From Muribaculaceae bacterium (GTDB lineage: Bacteria > Bacteroidota > Bacteroidia > Bacteroidales > Muribaculaceae), in the NCBI GenBank assembly GCA_003979155.1, contig RYWL01000005.1, positions 1-45,821 on the forward strand: 45,821 bases of DNA, given 5' to 3'. A program made the position numbers and the translations under genes. Within the stretch, counting starts at the first letter, position 1; every line of letters begins with the position of its first letter. The notes under the pieces are model-generated. The model did not search any database. It was not told the origin of the DNA and saw only the letters and a program-made list of their open reading frames with translations. Below, in pieces: positions 1 through 8,379 of this stretch.

Positions 1-24
1 GACACTAAATTTTTCATTTTCAGA

Positions 25-822
25 CTATGTAATCTTTACGCCTAAACACAGGTTTATTACCATGCGCCCGAAGCAGGCCTGTGCAGCTTCGAGTTTTTCG
101 GGAGTGCCGATGTCGTGCCAATTATAGTTCTCGGCAGGGGTAAACGCTTTTATGACAATGCGGTTGCAGTTATCGATATACCAGTCGGTGATACTGAAGG
201 GCGACAGAACTGCCGGAGATGAGTTGCCGAGAGCCTCGATTGTGCGCTTGCTCAACACGTGCACTCCGCCGAAGGCTGCCGCTGTCAAGCCTGACGCGTC
301 TTTTAGGTCTGCCGGTTTCAGAAGGCCTTTTGCTGTGTTTTCCCAGCCGCAAAGATTGCCGTGGCTGTCGAACAGAAAATGACGTGTGCTATGACGCTCG
401 GGGTCAACGAGGATTGTGGCGTCGGAACCCGATGTTTCGAAAGCATACATCATGTCCTTAATCGGGAAATCGGTATATATGTCGGCGTTATGCACCACAA
501 ATGGCTCGTGGTCTGATGCCGATGCAAACGAATGGCTTTCGCCGGCTATTTTTACGAGCGCTCCGCCGGTATCAAGCAGCAGTGCGCTTTCGTCGCTTAT
601 TTCGATTATATCTGCAAAAGGCAAGGCTGAGAGACAGTCAATAATCTGCTGAGGGAAATGATGAACATTTACGATTATGCGCCGCGCGCCGGCATCGGCC
701 ATTTTTTCGGCTACCCTGACAAGGGCAGGTTTGTTTCCTAAAGGAGCGAGTGCCTTGGGGTGAAAATCGGTGAACGGTTTTAAGCGCGAGCCTATGCCGG
801 CTGCAAAAATAATTGCTATCAT
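25..822 (-). CDS. murU: MurU-like sugar-1-phosphate nucleotidyltransferase
   Basis: A 265-residue nucleotidyltransferase of the NTP_transferase fold, which transfers a nucleotidyl group onto a sugar 1-phosphate. The signature AAGIGSRLKPFTDFHPKAL (residues 7-25) holds the nucleotide-binding loop and Lys23. LLDTGGAL (82-89) and the metal-binding type Asp in HNADIY (Asp114) follow, and the C-terminus has the usual WHDIGTPEKL. The length suits MurU (UTP:MurNAc-1-phosphate uridylyltransferase), which is shorter than glucose- or mannose-1-phosphate enzymes with extra C-terminal domains. It lies 52 bases downstream of a gene whose first domain resembles AmgK, the kinase that makes MurNAc-1-phosphate, so the pair fits the anomeric cell-wall recycling route. 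Substrate is inferred from that neighbour; a GDP-mannose or other UDP-sugar role cannot be excluded. It is the last gene of the clpP run. Confidence 0.75.
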   Translation of the reverse strand: MIAIIFAAGIGSRLKPFTDFHPKALAPLGNKPALVRVAEKMADAGARRIIVNVHHFPQQIIDCLSALPFADIIEISDESALLLDTGGALVKIAGESHSFASASDHEPFVVHNADIYTDFPIKDMMYAFETSGSDATILVDPERHSTRHFLFDSHGNLCGWENTAKGLLKPADLKDASGLTAAAFGGVHVLSKRTIEALGNSSPAVLSPFSITDWYIDNCNRIVIKAFTPAENYNWHDIGTPEKLEAAQACFGRMVINLCLGVKIT

Positions 823-874
823 AAGGATATAAAATTCCCGCCGCTACCATATGGCACGCGGCGGGAGATGTGTG

Positions 875-2317
875 TTATTCTTTGATATTGAAAGTCTGCT
901 GCATGTCCTGCTCGCGGTGTACGAGTTCTACCCTGATATTGAATTTACGGGCAATGTGCTCGGCGGTGTGCTGTGCGCAGTATACCGACCTGTGCTGACC
1001 ACCGGTGCATCCGTAAGCAATCATGAGATTTGTAAATCCGCGGTCGATATAACGCTGTACGGAAGCATCTACAAGCGCATGGCAGTGTTCAAGGAAGGTG
1101 TAGACCTCTCCGTCGTCTTCCAAGAATTTGATTACATTGGCATCAAGCCCGGTGAAAGGCTTGTAGCGGTCGTATTTGCCCGGATTATTAATGGCTCTGC
1201 AGTCGAATATGTATCCGCCGCCGTTTCCTGTGGGGTCGTTCGGAATGCCTTTTTTATACGCGAAGCTGAGAACTCTTACGGTGAGCCGCTTGCCGTCGAG
1301 CCCGTCTGTGAACTGCTTCATGTTGACAAGCCGAATGAGCAATTCGTTGAGGTATGGGTACTCTGTATACGGTTTTTGCAGAAGGTTGCGGAGGTTGGCT
1401 ATAGCAAACGGCACGCTCTGCATGAAGTGCGGTTTTTTTTCGAAATAACCGCGGAATCCATATGCTCCGAGTACCTGGAGTGTGCGGAAGAGAACGAAAT
1501 GACGCAGGCGCTCGAGGAATTCCTCACGTCTGATTGGGAGATATTTGTTGAGCGACTGTAGGTATATGTCGAGCAACTCATGACGCAGCTTGTCTGGGAG
1601 ATTGGCTTTTGCCTGCCATAGAAACGATGCTACGTCGTAATAGAAGGGGCCTCTTCGTCCGCCCTGAAAGTCGATGAACCACGGAGTGTTGTCGCGAATC
1701 ATGACGTTACGGCTCTGGAAGTCGCGATACATGAATGTATTGCCTTCGGAACTCTCCATAAGCACTGTGGTAAGGCGTTGGAAATCGTCTTCGAGTTTGT
1801 CTTCGCTGAACTCGAGACCGGTGGCTTTCAGAAAGCAATATTTGAAGTAGTTGAGGTCCCACATGATTGACCGGACATCAAAGTCGACCGAAGGATAACA
1901 CACCGAAAAATCGAGTCCGTCGGCACCTGCAAACTGAATGTCGGGCAGGCGGCTGATAGTGAGTGCCATCAGCTCTTTCTCGTGGGCCGAGAAGGAGCGT
2001 GTTACACGCCCTTTCTCAATCTCGCCGAAGAGGAGCGAATCGCCGAGGTCGGTTTGGAGGTATGCCATGGTATCGTCGCTCACTGCGAGAACTTCCGGCA
2101 CCGGTATTCCTTTGGAAGCGAAATGACGTGCCATATATATGAACGCGCTGTTTTCTTCCTTCGAGGTGCCGAGTACTCCAATCACATTGTCGGAGCCATC
2201 GGCTTCGCTCAGTCGAAAATAACGGCGGTTAGACCCCGACGAGGGTAATTCTATGACTTTCGAGGGAGTATGTCCCTTGAGGTCGGTATACAGTCGTGTT
2301 AGTGTGGTTATATCCAT
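875..2317 (-). CDS. AmgK-like sugar kinase fused to a RapZ C-terminal domain
   Basis: A 480-residue two-domain protein. Residues about 15-335 form an aminoglycoside-phosphotransferase-like kinase: catalytic loop MYRDFQSRN with Asp199, and metal site FIDFQGGRRGP with Asp216, a DFQ form typical of AmgK, which phosphorylates MurNAc or GlcNAc at the anomeric carbon. Residues about 344-470 match the C-terminal domain of RapZ: FDCRAINNPG (371-380), GCTGGQHRSV (436-445) and a final VHRE. In enterobacteria this domain binds glucosamine-6-phosphate; the RapZ P-loop domain is absent here. Start: the ATG at 2317 is preferred over an in-frame TTG at 2353 because the TTG would sit almost on the recQ stop. 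It follows recQ by 39 bases and precedes the MurU-like gene. Domain identity is clear; the joint function is inferred. Confidence 0.85.
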   Translation of the reverse strand: MDITTLTRLYTDLKGHTPSKVIELPSSGSNRRYFRLSEADGSDNVIGVLGTSKEENSAFIYMARHFASKGIPVPEVLAVSDDTMAYLQTDLGDSLLFGEIEKGRVTRSFSAHEKELMALTISRLPDIQFAGADGLDFSVCYPSVDFDVRSIMWDLNYFKYCFLKATGLEFSEDKLEDDFQRLTTVLMESSEGNTFMYRDFQSRNVMIRDNTPWFIDFQGGRRGPFYYDVASFLWQAKANLPDKLRHELLDIYLQSLNKYLPIRREEFLERLRHFVLFRTLQVLGAYGFRGYFEKKPHFMQSVPFAIANLRNLLQKPYTEYPYLNELLIRLVNMKQFTDGLDGKRLTVRVLSFAYKKGIPNDPTGNGGGYIFDCRAINNPGKYDRYKPFTGLDANVIKFLEDDGEVYTFLEHCHALVDASVQRYIDRGFTNLMIAYGCTGGQHRSVYCAQHTAEHIARKFNIRVELVHREQDMQQTFNIKE

Positions 2318-2356
2318 TTGATGTATCGGTCTGTTAAGTTTGCTGGACGGCAAAAA

Positions 2357-4543
2357 TCAGTTGCCCAGATCGGAGAGGAACTTGATTCGCATGAGCCTAA
2401 TCTCGTCTTCGTTGAATGCCGGGCAAAGCTCCTTGTAAGCTTCGTTGAGGCTGTCGGAGTCACTTGTACGGAAATAGTCGAAAATCTCTTCCTGATCATC
2501 CTCGTCGATGAACTCATCAATGTAATACGAAAGGTTGAGTCGCATGCCGGCATTGACGATGCCTTCAATTTCGTCGAGCAGACGGTCGTAGTCGATGCCG
2601 TTGCTGAACGCAATTTCGTTGAGGTCGATTTTGCGGTCGATAGCCTGGATGATAGATACTTTGAGTTTGCTTTTGTTTGCAACAGTTCGGACGCGCAGAT
2701 CTTCAGGGCGCTCGATTTCGTTTTCGTCGACGTAGGTGCGGATAACTTTCACGAATTCGTCGCCATAACGTTTTGCCTTGCCGATACCAACACCGGGGAT
2801 GTTGGCCAGTTCTTCCATCGTAACGGGATATGTCGTGGCCATAGCTTCGAGCGAGGGGTCCTGGAAGATAACATAGGGAGGCAGATTGAGATGCTGAGAT
2901 ATGTTGTGTCTCAGGCTTTTGAGAATGGCGAAGAGTTCGGGGTCGGCGGCGCAAGAGGCCCCACTTTTCACTATGGCGTCTTCGTCGATTGCGTCTTCCG
3001 AGAAGTCGTTGTCTTCAACTATTTTGAAAGACATAGGTTTGTTGAGGAATTTTTTCCCTTTGGGTGTTATGTGCAGGATGCCGTAGTCTTCGATGCCACG
3101 GTCGATATATCCTTCGATAATCGCCTGTTGAATGACGGCATTGAGAAATTTGATGCTTGAGCCTTCGCAACAGCCGAAGAGTTCGTTCTGGTCGTGTCCG
3201 TAGCTGCGCACGTCTGCAGAGGCGCGGCCCATCATTACATCAACAATATATTCAGTTTTAAATTTTTCTTTGAGAGCGGCGATTGTTTCAAGTGCCGCGG
3301 ACAATTCATCTTTAGCTTCCACTTTCTTTTTGGGATTAAGACAGTTGTCACAGTTCCCACAGTTTTCTTTTCCGAATACTTCGCCGAAATAGTAGAGGAG
3401 GGCACGTCGCCGGCATACCGACGACTCGGCGTAGTTTGCAGTTTCGGCAAGGAGCTGTTTGCCGATTTCCTGTTCGGCAAGCGGTTTCCCTTGCATGAAT
3501 TTCTCCATTTTCTGTATATCCTTGCGGGTATAGAAAGTGAGACACATGCCTTCGCCTCCGTCGCGGCCGGCTCTGCCGGTCTCCTGATAGTAGCCTTCAA
3601 GCGATTTCGGTATGTCGTAATGAATCACAAATCGGACATCTGGTTTGTCGATGCCCATTCCGAAAGCTATAGTTGCCACTATCACATCCACTTTTTCGAG
3701 CAGGAAAGCATCCTGGTTGTCGGAGCGGGTGGCCGGGTCCATGCCGGCATGGTAAGGGAGGGCTCGTATGGCGTTCACTCTGAGGAGCTCGGCGAGTTCT
3801 TCCACTTTGCGACGCGACAGGCAGTAAATGATGCCGCTTTTGCCCGACCGTTGCTTGATGAAACGTATTATATCGCGGTCGACATTAGCGGTTTTAGGGC
3901 GAATTTCGTAATAAAGATTCTCGCGGTTGAACGACGATTTAAACACTGCCACATCGGTCATGGCAAGGTTTTTCTGTATGTCGTGCTGCACTTTCGGTGT
4001 GGCGGTTGCTGTGAGTGCAATCAGGGGACGCGTGCCGATTTCGCTGATTATAGGGCGAATACGCCTGTATTCAGGCCGGAAGTCGTGTCCCCACTCCGAT
4101 ATGCAGTGGGCTTCGTCGACAGCGTAGAATGAAATGGGAACTGTTTTAAGGAATTCGATATTCTCCTCTTTGGTCAATGATTCCGGGGCCACATATAGCA
4201 TTTTTGTCTTGCCGGCAATGATGTCGGCCTTTACGGTGTCGATAGCACCTTTCGAGAGCGAAGAATTGAGGAAGTGTGCAATGCTGTCGTTTTCGCTGAA
4301 GTTGCGCATCGCATCGACCTGATTTTTCATAAGAGCTATCAGGGGAGATATGATGATTGCAGTGCCTTCGCTTATAAGAGCCGGCAACTGGTAGCAGAGA
4401 GACTTTCCGCCTCCGGTCGGCATTATCACAAAGGTGTCCCGACCCTCCAGAAGGCTGTGCATGATTGCTTCTTGATTGCCTTTGAAGGTGTCGAATCCGA
4501 AGTGGAGCTTTAGAGCGTCGGTCAGTTGTCTTGATGTTACCAT
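2357..4543 (-). CDS. recQ: ATP-dependent DNA helicase RecQ
   Basis: A 728-residue RecQ-family 3'-5' helicase that unwinds recombination and replication intermediates. Walker A is MPTGGGKS (41-48), the DEAH box is AVDEAHCISEWGHDFRPEY (141-159), and the family-specific aromatic-rich loop follows it. Helicase motifs V/VI appear as GMGIDKPDVRFVIHYD and QETGRAGRDG. A zinc-binding subdomain (CRRRALLYYFG ... CGNCDNC, about 375-400) is followed by the winged helix and then an HRDC domain near 515-590 with the helix-hairpin NIPGVGIGKAKRYG. About 130 further residues, partly acidic, form a C-terminal extension, as in other Bacteroidota RecQ proteins. The ATG at 4543 gives the standard N-terminus; an upstream start at 4624 would run into clpX. 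It lies 64 bases after clpX. Confidence 0.95.
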   Translation of the reverse strand: MVTSRQLTDALKLHFGFDTFKGNQEAIMHSLLEGRDTFVIMPTGGGKSLCYQLPALISEGTAIIISPLIALMKNQVDAMRNFSENDSIAHFLNSSLSKGAIDTVKADIIAGKTKMLYVAPESLTKEENIEFLKTVPISFYAVDEAHCISEWGHDFRPEYRRIRPIISEIGTRPLIALTATATPKVQHDIQKNLAMTDVAVFKSSFNRENLYYEIRPKTANVDRDIIRFIKQRSGKSGIIYCLSRRKVEELAELLRVNAIRALPYHAGMDPATRSDNQDAFLLEKVDVIVATIAFGMGIDKPDVRFVIHYDIPKSLEGYYQETGRAGRDGGEGMCLTFYTRKDIQKMEKFMQGKPLAEQEIGKQLLAETANYAESSVCRRRALLYYFGEVFGKENCGNCDNCLNPKKKVEAKDELSAALETIAALKEKFKTEYIVDVMMGRASADVRSYGHDQNELFGCCEGSSIKFLNAVIQQAIIEGYIDRGIEDYGILHITPKGKKFLNKPMSFKIVEDNDFSEDAIDEDAIVKSGASCAADPELFAILKSLRHNISQHLNLPPYVIFQDPSLEAMATTYPVTMEELANIPGVGIGKAKRYGDEFVKVIRTYVDENEIERPEDLRVRTVANKSKLKVSIIQAIDRKIDLNEIAFSNGIDYDRLLDEIEGIVNAGMRLNLSYYIDEFIDEDDQEEIFDYFRTSDSDSLNEAYKELCPAFNEDEIRLMRIKFLSDLGN

Positions 4544-4607
4544 AGCGTTGAGGAGATTTTTTATGTTGCCTTTTCCTTTGTTTGCTTTATGTGGGGTGTG
4601 TCGTTGC

Positions 4608-5897
4608 TCAGACGGCAGTAGCATCGAAATGCGCAGCCTCGAGTTGTTCGGCGCAGAATTGTGGAGTGACCGTGAATTTCTTTTCGGGAGCCGATGGAAT
4701 ATCGAACATCGGATTCATCATTATTGTTTCTACAATCGAGCGCAGGCCGCGTGCTCCGAGCTTGAATTCGATTGCCTTGTCGACTATATAATCAAGGGCC
4801 TCGGGTTCGAATACGAGCTCGACACCGTCCATGTCAAACAGTTTTTCGTACTGTTTTGTAATGGCGTTTTTCGGTTCGGTGAGTATTCGTCGCAGGGCAT
4901 TGCGGTCGAGCGGCAACAGATGAGTGAGAATCGGCAGTCGGCCTATGATTTCGGGGATTAGGCCAAATGTACGCAAATCCTGCGGTGCCACATGGCTCAT
5001 GAAGAGGTCGCGCTCGATTCGGCGCGATTTGGCATCGGTGGAGAAACCCACGAAGCTCGAGTTGAGACGGTGTGCGATAGCCTGCTCTATGCCTTCGAAA
5101 GCACCTCCACATATAAACAATATGTTTTTTGTGTCTACAGCAATCATTGGTTGCTCTGGATGCTTGCGTCCGCCTTGTGGCGGCACGTTGACCACTGAGC
5201 CCTCGAGGAGTTTGAGGAGGCCCTGCTGCACGCCCTCGCCGCCCACATCGCGTGTAATGGAGGGGTTGTCGCCTTTGCGGGCGATTTTGTCGATTTCGTC
5301 AATGAACACAATGCCTCGTTCGGCGCGTTTCACATCATAGTCGGCTACTTGCAGCAGACGAGTGAGAAGGCTCTCGATATCTTCGCCTACATATCCGGCC
5401 TGGGTGAGAACTGTAGCGTCGACTATAGTAAAAGGTACATTAAGTATCTTTGCGATAGTGCGGGCGATGAGCGTTTTGCCGGTGCCGGTGGGGCCTACCA
5501 TTATGATATTGCTCTTCTCAATTTCTACACCGTCGGTGTTCTCCGGCTGGTCGAGGCGTTTGTAGTGGTTGTAGACAGCCACCGACAGGTACTTCTTGGC
5601 CTGGTCTTGTCCGATGATATACTGGTCGAGAAAAGCCTTGATTTCATGAGGCTTTGGAATGGGCTTTTTTTCGACTTCCGTTGTTTTAGGGTTTCCGCCG
5701 ATTCGGCTTTTTGCACGGGCGCGAGCTACAGCGCCTTGCTGTTCGTCGTCTGGGTCGACCATGCCGAGCATTGAAGCCGCGGTCTCTATGCAGTCTACAC
5801 AAATGCAGGCATCGTCGGTAGGCGAGGGCAGAAGGGTAGCTCCCTGCGCCTCAGTCCGGCCGCAGAAACTGCAATACATTACTTTTTTCTTTGCCAT
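4608..5897 (-). CDS. clpX: ClpX, ATPase subunit of the ClpXP protease
   Basis: A 429-residue AAA+ unfoldase that recognises tagged proteins and feeds them to ClpP in the cytoplasm. The N-terminal zinc-binding domain has CxxC pairs at Cys9/Cys12 and Cys33/Cys36. Walker A is GPTGTGKT (135-142) and Walker B is IVFIDEID (196-203). The pore loop GYVGED lies at 168-173, and GGRKHPEQ is the RKH-loop region that contacts substrate. The sensor region and the small C-terminal AAA+ lid end in a short tail. Length is normal. The gene begins 9 bases after the clpP stop, so the two are almost certainly co-transcribed from the promoter ahead of clpP. Unlike in many bacteria, no trigger-factor gene lies just upstream in this window. 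Confidence 0.98.
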   Translation of the reverse strand: MAKKKVMYCSFCGRTEAQGATLLPSPTDDACICVDCIETAASMLGMVDPDDEQQGAVARARAKSRIGGNPKTTEVEKKPIPKPHEIKAFLDQYIIGQDQAKKYLSVAVYNHYKRLDQPENTDGVEIEKSNIIMVGPTGTGKTLIARTIAKILNVPFTIVDATVLTQAGYVGEDIESLLTRLLQVADYDVKRAERGIVFIDEIDKIARKGDNPSITRDVGGEGVQQGLLKLLEGSVVNVPPQGGRKHPEQPMIAVDTKNILFICGGAFEGIEQAIAHRLNSSFVGFSTDAKSRRIERDLFMSHVAPQDLRTFGLIPEIIGRLPILTHLLPLDRNALRRILTEPKNAITKQYEKLFDMDGVELVFEPEALDYIVDKAIEFKLGARGLRSIVETIMMNPMFDIPSAPEKKFTVTPQFCAEQLEAAHFDATAV

Positions 5898-5906
5898 TAC
5901 GACTTT

Positions 5907-6602
5907 TTACTTGTTGGCTTTTACAAGAACGCGGTCAATCATGCCATACTGAAGGGCTTCTTCGGAAGTCATCCAGTAGTCACGGTCTGAGTCTTTTTCA
6001 ACTTTTTCGAGAGGCTGGCCTGAGTGCTCGGAAATAATGCGGTAGAGCTCGTCTTTTAGCTTCTTTATCTCGCGTACAGTAATTTCCATGTCGCTTGCCT
6101 GTCCCTGGGCTCCGCCCATGGGCTGATGAATCATCACGCGAGAGTGGCGGAGTGCGAAACGCTTGTCTTTTGTACCGGCAACAAGCAGAACGGCTGCCAT
6201 CGAAGCGGCGATACCAGTGCAGATTGTGGCTACATCCGATGAGATATACTGCATAGTGTCGTAGATGCCGAGGCCTGCATATACAGAACCGCCGGGAGAG
6301 TTGATGTATATTGAAACGTCTTTGCCGGGGTCGGCCGAATCAAGATAAAGGAGTTGTGCCTGAATTACGTTTGCGGTGTAATCGTTGACTTCTGTTCCGA
6401 GGAATATGATGCGGTCCATCATAAGACGAGAGAACACGTCCATCTGAGCTACGTTGAGCTGGCGCTCCTCTATAATAGTGGGGCTGATGTATGAGTCGAC
6501 CGGCGCGGCAGCTTTTGAAGTGAAAGCTGCGTACTGGTCGAGTGCGTTGCCGTTCATGTTAAGGTGATGAACAGCGAAGTTTCTGAAATCGTTGTTTGTC
6601 AT
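5907..6602 (-). CDS. clpP: ClpP, ATP-dependent Clp protease proteolytic subunit
   Basis: A 231-residue serine peptidase that assembles into a tetradecameric barrel and degrades proteins delivered by ClpX. The catalytic triad is visible: Ser134 in GIAASMAA, His159 in VMIHQP, and Asp208 in SDRDYWM. The oxyanion-region glycines NSPGGSV (101-107) are present. The N-terminus is some 30-35 residues longer than E. coli ClpP and carries an Ala-rich stretch near 25-35; in the family such leaders are usually trimmed before assembly. The ATG at 6602 is the only start that suits the promoter seen at 6659-6690. It is the first gene of the clpP-clpX-recQ-kinase/RapZ-murU run. Confidence 0.97.
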   Translation of the reverse strand: MTNNDFRNFAVHHLNMNGNALDQYAAFTSKAAAPVDSYISPTIIEERQLNVAQMDVFSRLMMDRIIFLGTEVNDYTANVIQAQLLYLDSADPGKDVSIYINSPGGSVYAGLGIYDTMQYISSDVATICTGIAASMAAVLLVAGTKDKRFALRHSRVMIHQPMGGAQGQASDMEITVREIKKLKDELYRIISEHSGQPLEKVEKDSDRDYWMTSEEALQYGMIDRVLVKANK

Positions 6603-6658
6603 AAAGCTTTTACAGTTTCAAAGCCTTGTCGGGAATAATTGACAGTGCTTTTTCAATT

Positions 6659-6690
6659 CAAAATTAATCAAAAAATCGCGTATCCACAAA
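6659..6690 (-). promoter_or_regulatory. Bacteroidota-type promoter of clpP
   Basis: Read on the minus strand, TTTG (6690-6687) is followed after exactly 20 bases by TAATTTTG (6666-6659), a full match to the -33/-7 consensus TTTG-N19-21-TAnnTTTG. Transcription would begin near 6653, leaving a leader of about 50 bases before the clpP ATG. The remaining bases between clpP and the rhodanese gene hold nothing else I can support. Confidence 0.75.
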
Positions 6691-6781
6691 TTTTTCGCAG
6701 TGCTGGCATTATTTTTTAGCCTTTTTCTTGATTGAGCTTTGTTCCAATAGGTCGGTACTCTCGTTTAATTGTCTGTCTCTT

Positions 6782-7204
6782 TTACTGCGCAGCGCTATGT
6801 TCGGGAGCTTCGGCTGCAACTATCGGCAGGCCTTCGTCTTGCCACTCGATGATTCCGCCTTTGAGGTTTACCACTTTATATCCGAGGGCTGCCAGTGTCT
6901 CTGCGGCATCCATTGAGCGTCGTCCGCTCCGGCAGTAAACAAGTATGGCCAAATCTTTCGACAATTCTTTCTCGGCTTCCTTGCCGAAGTTGTCGGATTG
7001 AACGTTTATGTTTACGGCTCCGTCGATATGTGCTTCGGCATATTCCTGAGGAGTACGCACGTCGAGCAACTGTGCTGTACCGGCAGTTATTTCTTTGTTG
7101 AATTCCGATGCAGAGACGGAGGTGATGCCGTTATCGTTGTGGCATCCTGAGGCAATTGTGGCGCATATTGTCATTGCTGTAAGACAAATGAATTCTTTAA
7201 TCAT
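6782..7204 (-). CDS. Rhodanese-domain lipoprotein or secreted protein
   Basis: A 140-residue protein: an N-terminal signal sequence ending in TIASGC, then one rhodanese domain. The active-site loop is YCRSGRR, with the catalytic Cys and a six-residue loop of the sulfurtransferase type; the preceding LLDVRTPQEYAEAHIDGAVNI is typical of the fold. The Cys after the hydrophobic segment could be lipidated, although the -3 residue (Ala) is not the usual Leu, so a soluble periplasmic protein is also possible. The likely job is sulfur transfer or thiol chemistry in the cell envelope; the partner is unknown. The ATG at 7204 is chosen because it starts a proper signal peptide and lies 30 bases from a strong promoter -7 box. 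It appears to be a single-gene unit. Confidence 0.85.
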   Translation of the reverse strand: MIKEFICLTAMTICATIASGCHNDNGITSVSASEFNKEITAGTAQLLDVRTPQEYAEAHIDGAVNINVQSDNFGKEAEKELSKDLAILVYCRSGRRSMDAAETLAALGYKVVNLKGGIIEWQDEGLPIVAAEAPEHSAAQ

Positions 7205-7234
7205 TCCTAATGCGGTGTATTTAATATGTTTTCG

Positions 7235-7266
7235 CAAAATTAATGAATAACTCCATAACTGTCAAT
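7235..7266 (-). promoter_or_regulatory. Promoter of the rhodanese gene
   Basis: On the minus strand ATTG (7266-7263) is followed after 20 bases by TAATTTTG (7242-7235). The -7 box matches TAnnTTTG fully; the -33 box differs from TTTG by one base. Expected transcript start is near 7229, about 25 bases before the ATG at 7204. Confidence 0.65.
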
Positions 7267-7863
7267 ATGAAAAGGTTGCAGGCTTGAACGGGCAATGCTT
7301 CGATTGTCTTCAATGCGTTGTATGCCAATATGCTTGCAACCATAATATCGTCCTCCGCGGCTGCGATATGCTCTGTCGCTTGCTTTTCGTAATATGGACA
7401 CCGATTAACGGCAACAGCATGAGCTATACAATCAGAGATTCCAGATATGTTGTTACTAATTTTTCGTGCGGTGCAGACATACCTGTCTGGCTTGCCGAAA
7501 TGGTACTCGTCTCTTCGTATCAACGATTGGGAAATCGGTAGAAGAATTAGACACAGTGCATTACATATCAATTTGCGGCATACTCGCTTCGTTGATAGAG
7601 CAAAAAGATAATCTTTTGCAAAAGCAATGGCCGATGCCGGGCTGCAAGATATCTGGGGTGAGCAGATATACGGCTGTCATGTTGTGAAACAAATTAATGA
7701 CACCTTGTATCTGTTTAAAGAGAAATTTTTTCAAACGGATAGCATTTGTTGGAGTGCTGTTTTTAAGAAATGTGGAGGCATAACATTAGATGCTAATAAA
7801 ATAGAGGCCATGAAGCCTATAGTTTTTATCTTCGGCAGACCTGAAAATCTATGCCGACGACAA
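7267..7863. other. About 600 bases with no convincing gene; possible gene remnant
   Basis: No reading frame here has family character, a good start or a promoter. The stretch is visibly richer in A and T than its neighbours. Short open pieces occur in different plus-strand frames (about 7384-7544, 7500-7685 and 7627-7850), and a minus-strand piece of 116 codons ends at 7221. In the first plus-strand piece the string MSYTIRDSRY faintly recalls the C-terminal region of sulfatases (MGYSIRTxRY), which would fit a decayed gene with frameshifts, but the likeness is too short to trust. Treated as intergenic or decayed DNA. Confidence 0.35.
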
Positions 7864-8337
7864 TCAGTCGTGGTGATATGGCTCTCCGCGGTATATAGTG
7901 CCGGCTCGATATAGCTGCTCAACGAAAAAGAGGCGGACGAGCTCATGCGGAAATGTCATTTTCGACAGAGATATAAGTGCGTCGGCACGATTGTATACCT
8001 CCTGAGAGAATCCATAGGGTCCTCCGATAACAAAGATGAGAGAGCGGGGCAGTTCAACGCTCTTGCGAGCTATAAACTCCGAGAAATCACGCGAGGTGAA
8101 TTGCTTGCCGCGCTCGTCGAGCAACATCACAAAGTCGCCCGGCGTTATTTCGGCCAAAAAACGCTTGCCTTCAAGTTCTTTCTGTTTTTCGCTTCCGGCC
8201 GTACGAGCGGCCTTCACATCGGGAAGGCATACGTAGGAGAAGGGCCAATAAAATGGTATCTTCTTGCTATATTGTGATATAGCCTTATCTATAACGGCGT
8301 CGCGGACATCGCCCATACAAAGCAACTTAATTTTCAT
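7864..8337 (-). CDS. rlmH: 23S rRNA pseudouridine-1915 N3-methyltransferase RlmH
   Basis: A 157-residue SPOUT-class methyltransferase that methylates N3 of pseudouridine 1915 in helix 69 of 23S rRNA, using S-adenosylmethionine on assembled ribosomes. Family marks are the N-terminal MKIKLLCMG, the central LLDERGKQFTSRDFS, the cofactor-knot segment FVIGGPYGFS, and the C-terminal MTFPHELVRLFFVEQLYRA with a final GEPYHHD. Length is exactly that of the family. The -7 box upstream ends only four bases before the ATG at 8337, so the transcript may have almost no leader. It diverges from nadC. Confidence 0.97.
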   Translation of the reverse strand: MKIKLLCMGDVRDAVIDKAISQYSKKIPFYWPFSYVCLPDVKAARTAGSEKQKELEGKRFLAEITPGDFVMLLDERGKQFTSRDFSEFIARKSVELPRSLIFVIGGPYGFSQEVYNRADALISLSKMTFPHELVRLFFVEQLYRAGTIYRGEPYHHD

Positions 8338-8341
8338 GCCC

Positions 8342-8349
8342 CAAAATTA
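8342..8349 (-). promoter_or_regulatory. -7 box of rlmH
   Basis: TAATTTTG on the minus strand (8349-8342) fits TAnnTTTG. No TTTG is found at the expected -33 spacing, which would lie inside the nadC -7 box. The box ends four bases before the rlmH start codon, so transcription should begin at or next to the ATG. Confidence 0.5.
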
Positions 8350-8371
8350 ACAAATTGCCGTTGATTTTGTG

Positions 8372-8379
8372 TAACTTTG
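8372..8379 (+). promoter_or_regulatory. -7 box of nadC
   Basis: TAACTTTG fits TAnnTTTG and lies 20 bases ahead of the nadC ATG at 8400. The expected -33 position falls on the rlmH -7 box and has no clear TTTG. The two divergent promoters therefore overlap physically. Confidence 0.55.

Noticed and set aside
851-1561. A 236-codon plus-strand frame
   Set aside because: Antisense to the kinase-RapZ fusion, without family likeness or promoter.
2318-4132. Two plus-strand open frames of about 280 and 312 codons
   Set aside because: Both are antisense to recQ, which has complete helicase motifs; the translations look like reversed coding composition.
7384-7544. Sulfatase C-terminal fragment suggested by MSYTIRDSRY
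   Set aside because: Only about ten residues resemble the family, with no catalytic part and a stop soon after; kept only as a hint of gene decay.
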